Assembly (NCBI RefSeq): GCF_000429905.1
Contig: NZ_AUCT01000010.1
Span: 1 to 64,000 of the forward strand
Origin: Desulfatibacillum aliphaticivorans DSM 15576
Lineage (GTDB): Bacteria > Desulfobacterota > Desulfobacteria > Desulfobacterales > Desulfatibacillaceae
Direction of reading: 5' to 3'
Length of the DNA: 64,000 nt
A model generated the notes under the pieces. That model did no database searches. It saw only the letters and a program-made list of their open reading frames with translations, and was not told the DNA's origin. Within the stretch, counting starts at the first letter, position 1, and each line of letters starts with the position of its first letter. The position numbers were made by a program, and so were the translations under genes. This document shows, piece after piece, positions 18,063 through 26,703 of the stretch.

Positions 18063-19142
18063 TTAATTATCTGGGGTGGATGATTTGCTCTTCAATTCAT
18101 TATCTATCACACCTTTGGTCATGGAAACCAATTCTTTTATTGCAGCGACAATTATTGAAGGATCCAACGTCTTGGAAATTGGAGCCGTCAATCTACCTCG
18201 TTTACGAGAGTATTTGTCATCCCAGGAAATTTGATACTTCCCTTGTAGTAGAGTCCCATCAAATTTCTTTAGATGTTCCCCCAGAAACGCAACATCATCA
18301 GATTCAAGATGCAGATCCACTTTGATCATGTCATTTTGGAACAATAATTCATAATGAACTCCATCCGGCCAGTTGACCGGCTTTACCTTGCGATATGTTA
18401 TGCCTCCACCCAACAATGTCATGCCAGTGACGGGATGTTTTTCATAATATTCGATCACAGTTGCAAAATGGGGATCGATGGACTTCTTCGCCCGAGTGGT
18501 AATGCTTTTCTTCACTTCAACGCCGAAGATCTTGGGAATTACAATTTCATATTCTTCGTGTTTGTAAAATTTGAATTCCACCCCATAGATGCCGAACTGG
18601 CTGTTCTGATTGACATATAGAATCAAATCTTTTAGCCGGTCTCCAATGGAATCCATCAGGATAACAAACTTGATAACTCCAGCCTGGAGGTTCTGACTCA
18701 TCCGTTCAATGATGCTGTCTGTCTGGGCGAATTCAATTCCAAAGAAATCGGCGACTTTTTCTTGAAAGTCCATGCCATGGGTTTTCTGGGTTTCTCTATC
18801 AAGGACGCTTAGGAATTGGGCGAAATCGGTGGTATGTTTCCACAATGCGGCGCCATAATCCAGAGCCTGAGCGATGACCGTTCGTTTGTCTGGGTTCTTC
18901 CAAAGTTTGGTCTCAATTACGTAGAGATCACCATCTTCATCGATTCCTAAAGCATCTATGGGACCTGAATTTGTGGACAGTTCCCTAACAGCTACGTAGA
19001 GGCGCTTGTTTTCCTGCAACTCATAGACAGGGATGGATTCGGGATTTCGATGAATATACTCCTGTAGCGAGTCTTCATATTCAAAAGGCGACTGATTGAT
19101 GACCTGGGCGTTTTGCCCGTGTTTGGAAATAATTATCGGCAT
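18063..19142 (-). CDS. NucS/DUF91-like PD-(D/E)XK nuclease-domain protein
   Basis: A 359-residue soluble protein. Residues about 40-100 contain GPIDALGIDEDGDLYVIETK followed by Q.LDYGAAL, the D...E-K signature of DUF91/NucS-type PD-(D/E)XK endonucleases. The C-terminal half has a DUF4268-like mix of strands (KVDLHLESDD). ATG codons at 19145 and 19142 lie behind aggag; the second has the better spacing, while the frame to 19208 begins with TTG. Family members cut branched or mismatched DNA, or act in defence; the target here is unknown. It heads a two-gene unit with the MucR-type regulator. Confidence 0.82.
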   Translation of the reverse strand: MPIIISKHGQNAQVINQSPFEYEDSLQEYIHRNPESIPVYELQENKRLYVAVRELSTNSGPIDALGIDEDGDLYVIETKLWKNPDKRTVIAQALDYGAALWKHTTDFAQFLSVLDRETQKTHGMDFQEKVADFFGIEFAQTDSIIERMSQNLQAGVIKFVILMDSIGDRLKDLILYVNQNSQFGIYGVEFKFYKHEEYEIVIPKIFGVEVKKSITTRAKKSIDPHFATVIEYYEKHPVTGMTLLGGGITYRKVKPVNWPDGVHYELLFQNDMIKVDLHLESDDVAFLGEHLKKFDGTLLQGKYQISWDDKYSRKRGRLTAPISKTLDPSIIVAAIKELVSMTKGVIDNELKSKSSTPDN

Positions 19143-19303
19143 CATTGACTCCTGGCTATGTAGAGGAATTTTCAGTTTTGAAATATCATGAGACCGCAAT
19201 TGAAGCAAGTACGGTCCTCATCAATGGATCTTGAAAAAAATGAGCTTACCAGATCATCGTTTCATTAGACGATACAATTTTTAAAAAAGGGAGGTAGAAG
19301 ACA

Positions 19304-19496
19304 GATCTGGTTCATTTGACATAAGTAGGTAGACTGAGATGAATGTCACAGTTATTCAAATTCATATACTCATATACAAAGCACTATGTATACACAATGC
19401 TATTAATATCTCTCTCTTCCTTTGTAAATCCCTATTATATGGCCAAAAAAATAATTTTGTGGTCTATATCCCGCCTCTACATCTCAAGGTCTACAA
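19304..19496 (+). repeat. Long direct repeat, copy 2 (right border of the radical-SAM block)
   Basis: This copy matches 7315-7512 from gatctggttcatttgaca through caaggtctac, including the tract gccaaaaaaataattttg. It lies upstream of plus-strand phage/ICE-type genes starting at 19647 and may hold their promoter. The rest of the stretch to 19646 is leader sequence with no ORF of its own. Confidence 0.85.
19380..19401. promoter_or_regulatory. 22-bp imperfect palindrome in repeat copy 2
   Basis: Identical to the palindrome at 7411-7432 (half-sites agcactatg and caatgct around tata). Its exact conservation within an otherwise drifting repeat supports a binding site. Confidence 0.45.
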
Positions 19497-19646
19497 TCGA
19501 AAGCCTACAGGCCTCTATTATCCAGGAATTAACTCGGCAGATAGCGACTTCTTCTGCGCCATCATCCCGCCCGGTAGATCATTTTTTATATAGAAATTTT
19601 TTAAATGTAACCTTGCGGGCGTCTCCAGCCGGAAGGAGTTTCTATT

Positions 19647-20030
19647 ATGATCATCGAAAATATCGACCTGACAAAATACGTCAACAACAATCTTGTCCCT
19701 CCACCAGAGGGCGTCTACAATGTAGAATGCACCAGAGTAGAAAGATACACTGCCAAAAGCAGCCGCAAACCTATGCTTCAATTCATATGGATGGTTCTGG
19801 ATGGAAAATTCACCGGAAGATACTTCACCACCAGGATAGCTCTTGAAGGTGACGGTCCGCTCTCCGTCCTGGCCAGTCTTTTCCTTACCCTGGGAGTTCC
19901 ATTACAGAAAGAACTCGATACAGATCCTTTGATTGGGAAAAAGTGCCGAGTGGTTCTGGTCAAAAATGATTCCAACATGCTTTCTTGCGACGGATATATG
20001 CCTTATGAAGAAGACAGCGGACTATTATAA
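19647..20030 (+). CDS. Phage/ICE-type protein, DUF669-like
   Basis: A 127-residue soluble protein preceded by ggaaggag eight bases before the ATG. The layout PPPEGVYNVECTRVE followed by a strand-rich M.QFIWMVLDGKFTGRYF and L.LGVPL recalls DUF669, a family of phage and conjugative-element proteins encoded next to DNA-replication genes and thought to bind or process DNA. It is the first plus-strand gene after the long repeat and may be an outlying part of the DNA-processing module at 55-62 kb. The family match is tentative. Confidence 0.65.
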   Translation: MIIENIDLTKYVNNNLVPPPEGVYNVECTRVERYTAKSSRKPMLQFIWMVLDGKFTGRYFTTRIALEGDGPLSVLASLFLTLGVPLQKELDTDPLIGKKCRVVLVKNDSNMLSCDGYMPYEEDSGLL

Positions 20031-20169
20031 GGACCAGGAAGACGATCAGGATCGCCAGGTGGAACACCCTCGATCAGGCCCCAGCGCCTTCGTTCCCGAT
20101 CTTGACTGCATCCCTGATTTCAAAACATTACCCTATTGGCTCGTTGAAATATTGGACCTCATTGCATAG
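20005..20169 (+). CDS. Small hypothetical protein overlapping the DUF669-like gene
   Basis: A 54-codon ORF starts at ATG 20005, 26 bases inside the end of the previous gene in another frame. It is acidic in the first half (KDQEDDQD) and ends in a plausible fold segment, FKTLPYWLVEILDLIA. No clear Shine-Dalgarno site precedes it, so expression would depend on coupling. Its position between two well-supported genes and the absence of any other frame favour a real small gene, weakly. Confidence 0.4.
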   Translation: MKKTADYYKDQEDDQDRQVEHPRSGPSAFVPDLDCIPDFKTLPYWLVEILDLIA

Positions 20170-20197
20170 AAATATTGATGATGAAAGGAGGGACAAC

Positions 20198-20395
20198 ATG
20201 AAAAACGTCATATTCCTGGATCATCGAACAAAGCAGCAAATAAACGAAATGCCCGATCAGTGGCCTGAAGAAGACCTTGCTGTCGGGCATCGAATTCACA
20301 AACACACATTTTTAAAAGGCTGGAGATGCCTGAAAATTACCAGAGTGGACTACGAAGCGGATCTAATCCGGGTTTTCGTAAAGAAGACTCTGTAG
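20198..20395 (+). CDS. Small conserved-type hypothetical protein
   Basis: A 65-residue protein starting MKNVIFLDHRTKQQINEMP, with a perfect aaaggagg site seven bases upstream of the ATG at 20198; the longer frame to 20102 is a shadow. It has a short strand-helix start and a basic, strand-rich end (KGWRCLKITRVDYEADLIRV). No family is recognised. It completes the three-gene plus-strand group whose strong ribosome sites resemble those of the module at 55-62 kb. Confidence 0.7.
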   Translation: MKNVIFLDHRTKQQINEMPDQWPEEDLAVGHRIHKHTFLKGWRCLKITRVDYEADLIRVFVKKTL

Positions 20396-20451
20396 TGACC
20401 GGCCTGATTTTGGCCCATTGCCCACAACTCGCTTCCCCAATGATTTGGCGT

Positions 20452-20501
20452 ATTCGGCAGGTGGATCATTTCCTGGTACACCGGGATTAAGCCTGCCGAA
20501 T
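20452..20501 (+). terminator. Inverted repeat after the plus-strand small genes
   Basis: attcggcagg (20452-20461) and cctgccgaat (20492-20501) form a perfect ten-pair stem around a 30-base loop, followed a dozen bases later by a T7 run. It could be a terminator for the 19.6-20.4 kb genes or a structured leader; the long loop makes the terminator reading uncertain. Confidence 0.4.
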
Positions 20502-20561
20502 CTCCATTTCCCATTTTTTTATGGGTGGTTTTCATGGGTGACAGGCATGCGTTTTTTCAAT

Positions 20562-20579
20562 GCGCATCCGATGCGTTTT
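20562..20579. repeat. 18-bp motif shared with 58381, copy 1
   Basis: gcgcatccgatgcgtttt is an odd-centred palindrome (CGCATC-C-GATGCG) and recurs exactly at 58381-58398 in the DNA-processing module. The rest of 20396-20777 contains no gene I can support. Confidence 0.5.
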
Positions 20580-20747
20580 TAGGGCAAAGATCGTTTCTCT
20601 TTTTATGCCCCGCGCAGAAGGATGTGTATAAATGGTTAGCACAATGAAACCTGAGTATTCTTTCCAAGGGGTTGAATATTTACCTGTTCGGCCATTTTAT
20701 TAGCAATGACTTGTACTTTCACAATGGCGAACCCTATGGAGCAACGT

Positions 20748-20762
20748 AACCGTCTAAACAAC
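20748..20762. repeat. 15-bp repeat, copy 2
   Basis: Second copy of aaccgtctaaacaac, 15 bases beyond the stop codon of the last envelope-operon gene. Confidence 0.35.
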
Positions 20763-20777
20763 CGCAACCACTTCAAA

Positions 20778-23102
20778 TTAATTGAGGGCTGAAATTTTTT
20801 GCCAAGAGCTGTTTATCAGAGTATCCTGACTATTAGCGCCCTTGTTTTCATATAATGCATGGTATATCCAGGAATCACGAAGTGAGTCCTTAATATATTT
20901 CTCAACCAGCGGATTTTTGGCCATTTCCTGAATAGAGGCAAGTAAGGCGCTCCGGTCTCTGGGCCATTTGTCACCGGCGTATCTGAAATAATCTATTGCT
21001 TTTTGTTCATGAGGGGCCGCATCCCAAACAGATTTTCCTCTTGCAAGATCCTTTTCATAATCACCCATCTCTTTATAATGCATAGCAATAAATACGCGAT
21101 CCTCAAACCTGCATCCCCAGTCACCTTTTGTTACAAATTCATGACGTTCATCAATAGACCCATCTCTTTCAATAGATTTATATTTTTTAAAACAATCCCA
21201 TGAAATAATAGAATAGGAAGATAGTTTTTCATGTTGATTTCTTAGTGATCCATCTTTTTCCAGCAAAGATTCATACAGGTTCCTACATTCCTCATAGGAT
21301 TTCTCGTAAACATTGCAATGAGAGTATATTGGTCCAGACAATCTCTGAGCCAAAAATGAGGCTTGATTTTCGAACAACCGTTTCGCCTCATACATGACAC
21401 TTCTATGATATGACTTGATAAATTGTTTATAGATATTAATAACTTCGTCAGACAATTCATGCGAAACATATTTTTTTAACAAGGGCTCCAAATCAGCGCT
21501 TTCAAAAGCCACTATTGTTGCTGGGGCGGCCCTCATAGGATTATGCTCGGCTATGAGGTTCTCCATAATCTCTACATTCTTTGCAATATCGACATATTGC
21601 TGTAGATTCCATACGGAAATGATTTCCGAATCCAGTCCTAAAGATTTTCTTCCTTTTTCTAAGCCCGAGGAAGATTCCATAACTTCTTTAAAAATCTTCC
21701 ATTGGTCGTCTAAAGAGGAAAGTTTCTTCGTTTGAGAGCTGTCAAGATATTCCAGGTATCTCTTAGATTTTAGTATTAAAAGGATAGCTTCAAAATCCTC
21801 TCCTCGGCGCAGAAGTCTTCTTGAACATCCCTCTATTTTCTGCGCTGGACTGGCAGATTTGCTGAAATACAGCCAATTATGTAAATCTTCCATGGCTGCA
21901 TTACAGTTAAAATGCAATTTGCGGACAACGGAACGTTTAACGTCACTCCAAAACCGTGCGCTGCTTGGCGGTTGCTCAGGGAACTGATCAAAAGCGTCCA
22001 GAAATTCAATGAATGGATCTTTTTCAGAAACGCAAGAAGAGGAGAGGTCCATGGATACATAAACCTGCAACAAGCTCAGGCAATTTTCATATTCAGGTTC
22101 TACCTTGAATAGAGACTGCATATCCTCCGTTCTTTCAGTCCATAGTTCTAAGTCTGAAAGCCTAAGAGATCTTTCCTGACTCGCTCCGGCAGATAGCGCT
22201 TCGTCAATTTCAGCCGCTAAGCCCCACATGCCGGCCGTTTTGTCGATTTCTCGCCACTGAGGAAGATTATGGAACTTCACAAGATTTGTTTTGCTAATAA
22301 TTTTGAGACATTCAACAGCTCTTTTATAACAAGCAGCCTTCTCCACGGATGAGTTAGCGGTTTTAGCCCTTGCATCCAAATTATAATATTCATGGATGGT
22401 AGCAAATATTCTCTTCAAGGGCTGGACGTCTACGCCAATCCTTTCCAATTCTTCCAGGTCGTTAATTGCTGGTTGTATGTATTCTTTCGTAACATTTCCG
22501 TCCGCGAAAATTTCATTTAAAAGCCTGGAATAACGACATATATTTTCTATTCTATCGACATCAAAATGGAAAACATCAGCCCAAAAAGGCTCTATTTCCG
22601 GACAAGGCATTGTCCAGGGAGCGTTCATGAACTTTTCCGCCTTGTTCTGAAGGTGGGCGTTTTCATTTTTCAGTTGATCTGCTTTTTGGGGAGATATATA
22701 CTCAAGACGTTTGAAGGCCCTGTCAGCGACCTCTTTGTTATCCATGATTCCATAATACAGACTGTAATACAGCCACAAAGAATACGCCTGGGAGTCAGAC
22801 GGGTTATACAGGTCCTTTAGTTGAACCATCAAATTCCGGGCTTTAACTGAATTTCCTTCTTTGTTATATGCGTCTACAAGATAGATGGCGCAATACGACC
22901 TCGTTTTGTTTTGATTCATAAAGGCTTCCGCTGCGTCTATATCGGCGGCTTTGATTTTCATTTCTAATATTTCGCATGGAGAAGCGAAGATGGGCTTCAA
23001 CTGGATAACAAAAAAAAGGCATATTACTCCAATCACAAAAACTATCCTTGCAGGGTCAATAACAACCAACCTACGCGGATATTTGTGAAGAATTTGTTTC
23101 AC
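20778..23102 (-). CDS. Large exported helical-repeat protein, paralog of the upstream gene
   Basis: A 774-residue protein with a basic N-terminus and hydrophobic segment (about 18-40), so exported or membrane-anchored, followed by an all-helical body of TPR/SEL1-like pairs. Residues about 43-130 align with the start of the 1124-residue product of the preceding gene: C.I, A..A..., NxxCAI/YCAI, GN...AK.L, then a shared WLYYSL motif. The start is GTG at 23102 with ggagg five bases upstream. It is the last gene of the 27-kb operon. Such repeats usually serve as protein-binding scaffolds, here presumably in the periplasm. No catalytic motif is visible. Confidence 0.8.
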   Translation of the reverse strand: MKQILHKYPRRLVVIDPARIVFVIGVICLFFVIQLKPIFASPCEILEMKIKAADIDAAEAFMNQNKTRSYCAIYLVDAYNKEGNSVKARNLMVQLKDLYNPSDSQAYSLWLYYSLYYGIMDNKEVADRAFKRLEYISPQKADQLKNENAHLQNKAEKFMNAPWTMPCPEIEPFWADVFHFDVDRIENICRYSRLLNEIFADGNVTKEYIQPAINDLEELERIGVDVQPLKRIFATIHEYYNLDARAKTANSSVEKAACYKRAVECLKIISKTNLVKFHNLPQWREIDKTAGMWGLAAEIDEALSAGASQERSLRLSDLELWTERTEDMQSLFKVEPEYENCLSLLQVYVSMDLSSSCVSEKDPFIEFLDAFDQFPEQPPSSARFWSDVKRSVVRKLHFNCNAAMEDLHNWLYFSKSASPAQKIEGCSRRLLRRGEDFEAILLILKSKRYLEYLDSSQTKKLSSLDDQWKIFKEVMESSSGLEKGRKSLGLDSEIISVWNLQQYVDIAKNVEIMENLIAEHNPMRAAPATIVAFESADLEPLLKKYVSHELSDEVINIYKQFIKSYHRSVMYEAKRLFENQASFLAQRLSGPIYSHCNVYEKSYEECRNLYESLLEKDGSLRNQHEKLSSYSIISWDCFKKYKSIERDGSIDERHEFVTKGDWGCRFEDRVFIAMHYKEMGDYEKDLARGKSVWDAAPHEQKAIDYFRYAGDKWPRDRSALLASIQEMAKNPLVEKYIKDSLRDSWIYHALYENKGANSQDTLINSSWQKISALN

Positions 23103-23192
23103 TACTTCCTCCAGATTGATTTATTTTATTGCCAAATTCTCAAGGATTAACAATAGAGCATGGCGGTGAAACAAGCAATGGACATCTAACTC

Positions 23193-26100
23193 TTATTCAT
23201 TTACGGCTTTCATTGCTTCAAAATATTTCTTCATTTCCTTAGCAAGGTTATCCATCTCATCTGAATAACTATATTTTTTATAGGGGGTATGTATTGTTAC
23301 AATAGCTTTGTCATATTTTCCCATTTTTTCATAACCCAATGCAAGTACATAAGAACGGATGAATTCAGCCTCAGACATCCTATTAGGGTTGCCTTGCCCA
23401 CTACTAACAGGCTTGGCATTACCGTTTTCGCCTTTTTCATACCTATAAAATGTATCCAGTCCCATTTGCAAATTATCCAGGTGTTCGTTAACAGAAAAAT
23501 CGTTGTCTAATAGATACCTAACTGCCTTTTTTAACTCATTTCTTGGGTCATAACTTTTGCCGCTTTGAATATTGTCGTTTCCTCCCTCTAACAGATTATG
23601 AACCAGAGAAAAATATGAATTCTCTTTTGCGACAGCAATTGCCTTTTCCTGTAAACCTTTCCTTAATTTTTCGATTTCTTGTTTATTAGTTATATATTGC
23701 GTGGGCTCACCACTATCGTCACCTGTTGAAGAAGTTAGCTTCTTATATAGCCAACTTTCTTTTGTTAAATAATCTTCTTCTAATATAGAGTCATCTGTTC
23801 TACTATTCCCTTTGTATTTTTTAAAAATATCGCCAGCTTTAGCGAAAATTTCTTCCTGATCCTTTTTCTCGGCCCATCGATCATCTCCGGCACTGTTAAG
23901 CATTTTTAAAGCAGTACCAAGGGCTTTGGGAGTTTCATTATTAAGCCATATATTTGCCATAAGCATATAGTAATTAACTATTACAGGCTTAATATTTTTG
24001 TTTTGCTTGAATTCAGTAAGAAGAAGCTTTTCAGCGTCCAAATATTTGAAATCCTGCATAAAATTACTATATTTATCACAAAGATCATTGGAATGAATGT
24101 CTCCACAATATGAACTTCGTAAACTTGCAATTTTAATTTGATCCATCAGTGATTTTGCTCTTTTGATAATTTGGCTTTGGTCATTTTCACTTAACTTACT
24201 CTCCTTTACATAGTTTATAAGATCTGTAAGTTTATTTTTTGCGTTGTCATAGTCGTGCTCGTATAGTAAGCGCTCAGCCTCCTTAAGATTTTTCTTCGCC
24301 TCGACAATTACCTGGTCGCCAGGTTGGTTGCCTGTTTGTAAACTTTTTATTTTAGCAAGGAGTTCTTTGATCTCCTTTTCGGCACTTTGCTTACCTTGTT
24401 CATGATCAGAATCCAAGTCTTTAAAGCATTGAAGAGCAAATTGTATTTCCTTTTTTGCTTCCTCATACTGTTCGTTAGATATGTACCGCTTTACACCTTC
24501 TATGAGTTTATTACATTCAGAAATAGCAGTGCTATCTAATATTTTTTTAGCAATGTCGCGTTCCTCTGATGATTTCTTGCCAAAATATAATTTATTCTCA
24601 CCAATATCCAAAAAGTTTTTGACGTCTGGATCCATATAAAACTGCAATTCATTTATATTCATACTATTTTGTGTTAAGTTTTGTAATAATTCTTTTTTCC
24701 TTAAAGCATATACATAGAGCTTAATTTCGGGACTTGCAGACGAGATTTCATTTTCGTTAGAAAAATTTTTTTTTATATTTTGGTATTTATGCCCAAAAGA
24801 TTTGTAGATATTACCGTCAATACGTTTGGTAAGGAAGTCAAGACCTTCGTCAATCTTCTCATTCTTATAAAAGTTCCATGTCATAATCATTACATGTTCG
24901 TGGAACTTGGAGAAAAACTCACTATACTCTTTATCCCAGTCAGGATAATTCTCAAAATTGGTTTGATTATCGTTATAACTGTTAATAATTTTTCCCCTTA
25001 ACGCTTCGAACTCAGGAATAAGCTCTTTACTTGCTTTGCCTTCATCATTTTGAACGAGAACCTTCATTTCCTCTAAATATGTATGAATTTCAAGGTTACC
25101 CTGTAAACCTCGTGACGAAATTATTTTTGTATTAAGTTTACCCAGTAGTGTCTTCTTTTTTTCATTATCTTGTTCCTTATTGAACAAATCCAGGTATTCT
25201 TTTTGTTGGACCAAATAGGCCACAGTGTTTCTATCTTCGTCAGATAAGTATTTATAATATTGCGCCCCCTTTTCTACATACTTAAGGTACTCGTCAAAAT
25301 CGTTGCCATCTTTGACTAAATAGCCCGTGTTTTTTAATGCACAACAGGGCTTATTATCTTCAAGCCAGCCCCTCAAACAAATGACGGTGGTTGCAGACAT
25401 CTTTTTCAAATCAGCAATAATTTCTTCATAAGACGTTTGAAAAACCTCCTTTTTATATACCTCTTGATGCGAATTAAACTTGTTCAAAAATTCTATTCTG
25501 GAATCGTTAACGCCTAGATAATGGTTCATTATGCTATGTGCACTCACATACTTTTCAACGAGCTCTAAGGAGTTCATATATTTGGAATCTGGTTTATAAT
25601 TTGAGGCCAAAGACTGAGCCTTGTTACGCCATTTTTTAACTGCAGCCGAATCCGGAAGCCCCTTAGAGAAACCTTTTGTAATTGCAACAGTAAGGTCCCA
25701 TTTTTTGATATTTAAATCAATCTCACTCCCTATGTTTGGTTTTTTTACATCATAGTGAAGGCCTGAAAAAGCCCTACTTGCGTCTTTGGCCGCGTTCCAC
25801 TCATTCAGTATTTCTGAAGGTTCTTTACCACTCCCTTGCGATTGCATCTTTTTCGCATGATTGAATTTTTCGTAAAATTTTTTTACCTTCTTAAAATCAT
25901 TCAAACGTGCGCCCACTTCAACACCGTCTGTTTTTAGTTTGGTCAAGACATCAATAGTTTTTGTTAAGTTGGTCTGGCTATAATCATTACTTCTTATGTA
26001 ATTTTTGTATAGCTGAACATTTCTATCTATATTGTTAATTCTTTCTGAATTGATTTCATCAAATAAAACTGTTGATAAATAGGGGACTTCAGGTTTGGAT

Positions 26101-26567
26101 TTTTCAAAAGGATTCTTACAATAGGCCATAATTTTTTTTGCTTCCGCCGATAATTCTTTTTTGAGATTATTTGCTTCCGGTTGAAACCCATAATTCAGAT
26201 TTTTCCAGTAGGAATCTGTGTCCGACTCATCCACCACACCAAGCAGCAACGAATAATACAACCAATATTTATATGTTTCAGAAATATCTGAACGATAATA
26301 ATTTTTATAATTTTCCAATAGTTCTTTGGCTTTTTGAGTATTGCCTTTCTCCACATATTTTTTTATGAGAAGTATTGCGCAATGATTACCATTGCGTTCC
26401 AACAATTGTTCAGCCCCTATTAAATCTCCCGCATTTATGTAATCATTCAAGTCCCAGCAATCCTGAGGGAGATCATCCTGGGCCAAACAAGCATTTACAA
26501 AGGTTATTAGTGCAAAAAACATTGAAAGAAGCAGAATGGCGGAACCGCGGTTAATCGTAGTTTTCAT
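23193..26567 (-). CDS. Giant exported helical-repeat protein
   Basis: The 1124-residue product has a clear signal peptide (MKTTINRGSAILLLSMFFAL, cleavage near Ala-Gln at 29-30) and an otherwise helical, lysine- and asparagine-rich sequence. Degenerate TPR-like pairs occur throughout (for example AK..L.....Y patterns near 80, 690-760 and 870-940), with a final AEFIRSYVLALGYEKMGKYDKA repeat that is a good TPR match. The first 110 residues are related to those of the next gene, indicating duplication. It follows the VWA gene after 136 bases. Likely a periplasmic scaffold of the locus; precise partners unknown. Confidence 0.8.
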   Translation of the reverse strand: MKTTINRGSAILLLSMFFALITFVNACLAQDDLPQDCWDLNDYINAGDLIGAEQLLERNGNHCAILLIKKYVEKGNTQKAKELLENYKNYYRSDISETYKYWLYYSLLLGVVDESDTDSYWKNLNYGFQPEANNLKKELSAEAKKIMAYCKNPFEKSKPEVPYLSTVLFDEINSERINNIDRNVQLYKNYIRSNDYSQTNLTKTIDVLTKLKTDGVEVGARLNDFKKVKKFYEKFNHAKKMQSQGSGKEPSEILNEWNAAKDASRAFSGLHYDVKKPNIGSEIDLNIKKWDLTVAITKGFSKGLPDSAAVKKWRNKAQSLASNYKPDSKYMNSLELVEKYVSAHSIMNHYLGVNDSRIEFLNKFNSHQEVYKKEVFQTSYEEIIADLKKMSATTVICLRGWLEDNKPCCALKNTGYLVKDGNDFDEYLKYVEKGAQYYKYLSDEDRNTVAYLVQQKEYLDLFNKEQDNEKKKTLLGKLNTKIISSRGLQGNLEIHTYLEEMKVLVQNDEGKASKELIPEFEALRGKIINSYNDNQTNFENYPDWDKEYSEFFSKFHEHVMIMTWNFYKNEKIDEGLDFLTKRIDGNIYKSFGHKYQNIKKNFSNENEISSASPEIKLYVYALRKKELLQNLTQNSMNINELQFYMDPDVKNFLDIGENKLYFGKKSSEERDIAKKILDSTAISECNKLIEGVKRYISNEQYEEAKKEIQFALQCFKDLDSDHEQGKQSAEKEIKELLAKIKSLQTGNQPGDQVIVEAKKNLKEAERLLYEHDYDNAKNKLTDLINYVKESKLSENDQSQIIKRAKSLMDQIKIASLRSSYCGDIHSNDLCDKYSNFMQDFKYLDAEKLLLTEFKQNKNIKPVIVNYYMLMANIWLNNETPKALGTALKMLNSAGDDRWAEKKDQEEIFAKAGDIFKKYKGNSRTDDSILEEDYLTKESWLYKKLTSSTGDDSGEPTQYITNKQEIEKLRKGLQEKAIAVAKENSYFSLVHNLLEGGNDNIQSGKSYDPRNELKKAVRYLLDNDFSVNEHLDNLQMGLDTFYRYEKGENGNAKPVSSGQGNPNRMSEAEFIRSYVLALGYEKMGKYDKAIVTIHTPYKKYSYSDEMDNLAKEMKKYFEAMKAVNE

Positions 26568-26703
26568 TTTTTAGCCTTTGTTTGCCATATAAAGAGTTTT
26601 AAACTCAAATAGTTCAGGCGCAAGCAGCGAAGACATGCACATCGAAACAAGTCGTGGTCCCAAAAATGACCTATTTCAAGAGTGCCCACCCCCTACAATC
26701 TTA

